64,000 bases of DNA, taken from the NCBI GenBank assembly GCA_024697545.1, contig JAILFN010000093.1:1-64000 (forward strand), written 5' to 3'. The notes under the pieces are model-generated. The model saw only the letters and a list, made by a program, of their open reading frames with translations, did no database searches and had not been told where the DNA came from. The position numbers and the translations under genes are program-made. Shown here piece by piece: positions 63,809 through 64,000 of the stretch. This DNA comes from Ruminococcus sp. (lineage in GTDB: Bacteria; Bacillota; Clostridia; Oscillospirales; Ruminococcaceae). The first letter of the stretch is position 1. Each line of letters starts with the position of its first letter.

Positions 63809-64000
63809 TCATCTGCCGCCTTCCGCCATTCCGTGCTCCGATTCATATATGAGCTCGCCCAGCGTGTTCAGCAGAAGATCCGCTTCAACAGGCTTGCCGA
63901 TATGCGCGTTCATGCCCGCCTGAACGGAAAGCTGAGCATCTTCGTCAAAGGAATTCGCCGTCAGTGCGATGATAGGTATGCTCTTTGAATCCTTTCTCGG
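63809..64000 (-). CDS. response-regulator receiver domain, C-terminal end of a truncated gene
   Basis: 63 codons plus stop, continuing past the window edge. The translation contains [28 protein letters not shown] and ends [12 protein letters not shown]. This is the conserved Thr/Ala and Lys end of a receiver domain; most Clostridia proteins of this ending are hybrid sensor kinases. The start lies outside the window. Confidence 0.85.
   Translation of the reverse strand, partial: PRKDSKSIPIIALTANSFDEDAQLSVQAGMNAHIGKPVEADLLLNTLGELIYESEHGMAEGGR

Noticed and set aside
1-64000. Insertion sequences, prophage, toxin-antitoxin or defence genes
   Set aside because: No transposase, integrase, phage structural or restriction-type protein was recognised on either strand.

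Overview
The window looks like chromosome of an anaerobic Gram-positive Clostridia-class bacterium, most likely Ruminococcus sensu stricto or a close relative. The grounds are AGGAGG-type ribosome sites, TTGACA/TATAAT promoters, a relic YabP-YabQ-DivIC-S1 sporulation/division cluster, sortase-type and lipoprotein surface proteins, Ser-rich linkers, and a C-terminal FN3-like module on the pectate lyase of the kind seen on Ruminococcus carbohydrate enzymes. The genus is inferred from protein style, not from a database search.

Layout. 1-550: five tRNA genes (Val, Asp, Phe, Gly, Cys) and a terminator. 0.6-3.7 kb: MacB/FtsX-type ABC transporter with a large extracellular insert. 4.1-7.6 kb: intracellular GH2 glycosidase. 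7.7-14.1 kb: lipoprotein, heterodimeric ABC exporter, PAP2 phosphatase, small proteins and a GNAT acetyltransferase. 13.8-15.9 kb: DUF4321, S1 protein, DivIC, YabQ, YabP. 16.0-22.0 kb: a 1990-residue surface protein with seven SpaA/Cna-B-like repeats and an NPATG sorting signal. 22.4-26.2 kb: a tightly coupled four-gene sulfur-transfer operon (TcdA-like, TtcA-like, cysteine desulfurase, rhodanese-ThiF fusion). 26.5-28.0 kb: an L,D-transpeptidase lipoprotein gene interrupted by TGA, and a flavin reductase-like gene. 28.3-32.4 kb: secreted double-domain PL1 pectate lyase. 32.6-33.8 kb: probable PPi-dependent phosphofructokinase.

34.0-57.6 kb is the centrepiece: about 22 genes, all on the minus strand and closely spaced, forming a complete pectin-oligogalacturonide regulon. 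It holds an Lpl-type ABC importer (two permeases, lipoprotein, ATPase), five small unrecognised membrane proteins, cytoplasmic GH28, GH105 and GH4 enzymes, an AEC carrier, and the full route to pyruvate plus glyceraldehyde-3-phosphate (UxaC, UxaB, UxaA, KduI, KduD, KdgK, KdgA), with a second ATPase and an unassigned TIM-barrel protein. Upstream lie a second operon (CE8 pectin methylesterase, AraC regulator, GltD-like oxidoreductase) and a divergent PBP-AraC hybrid regulator. The window ends in a truncated response-regulator/hybrid kinase gene.

How it fits together: the secreted PL1 enzyme cuts pectin outside; the ABC system imports methylated or unsaturated oligomers; CE8, GH28, GH105 and GH4 finish depolymerisation inside; the Uxa/Kdu/Kdg enzymes feed glycolysis. 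The main operon and the CE8 operon share an 18/19-base motif exactly 39 bases upstream of the same -10 hexamer, so both are probably switched on by one activator encoded in this locus. All predictions come from reading the sequence alone.
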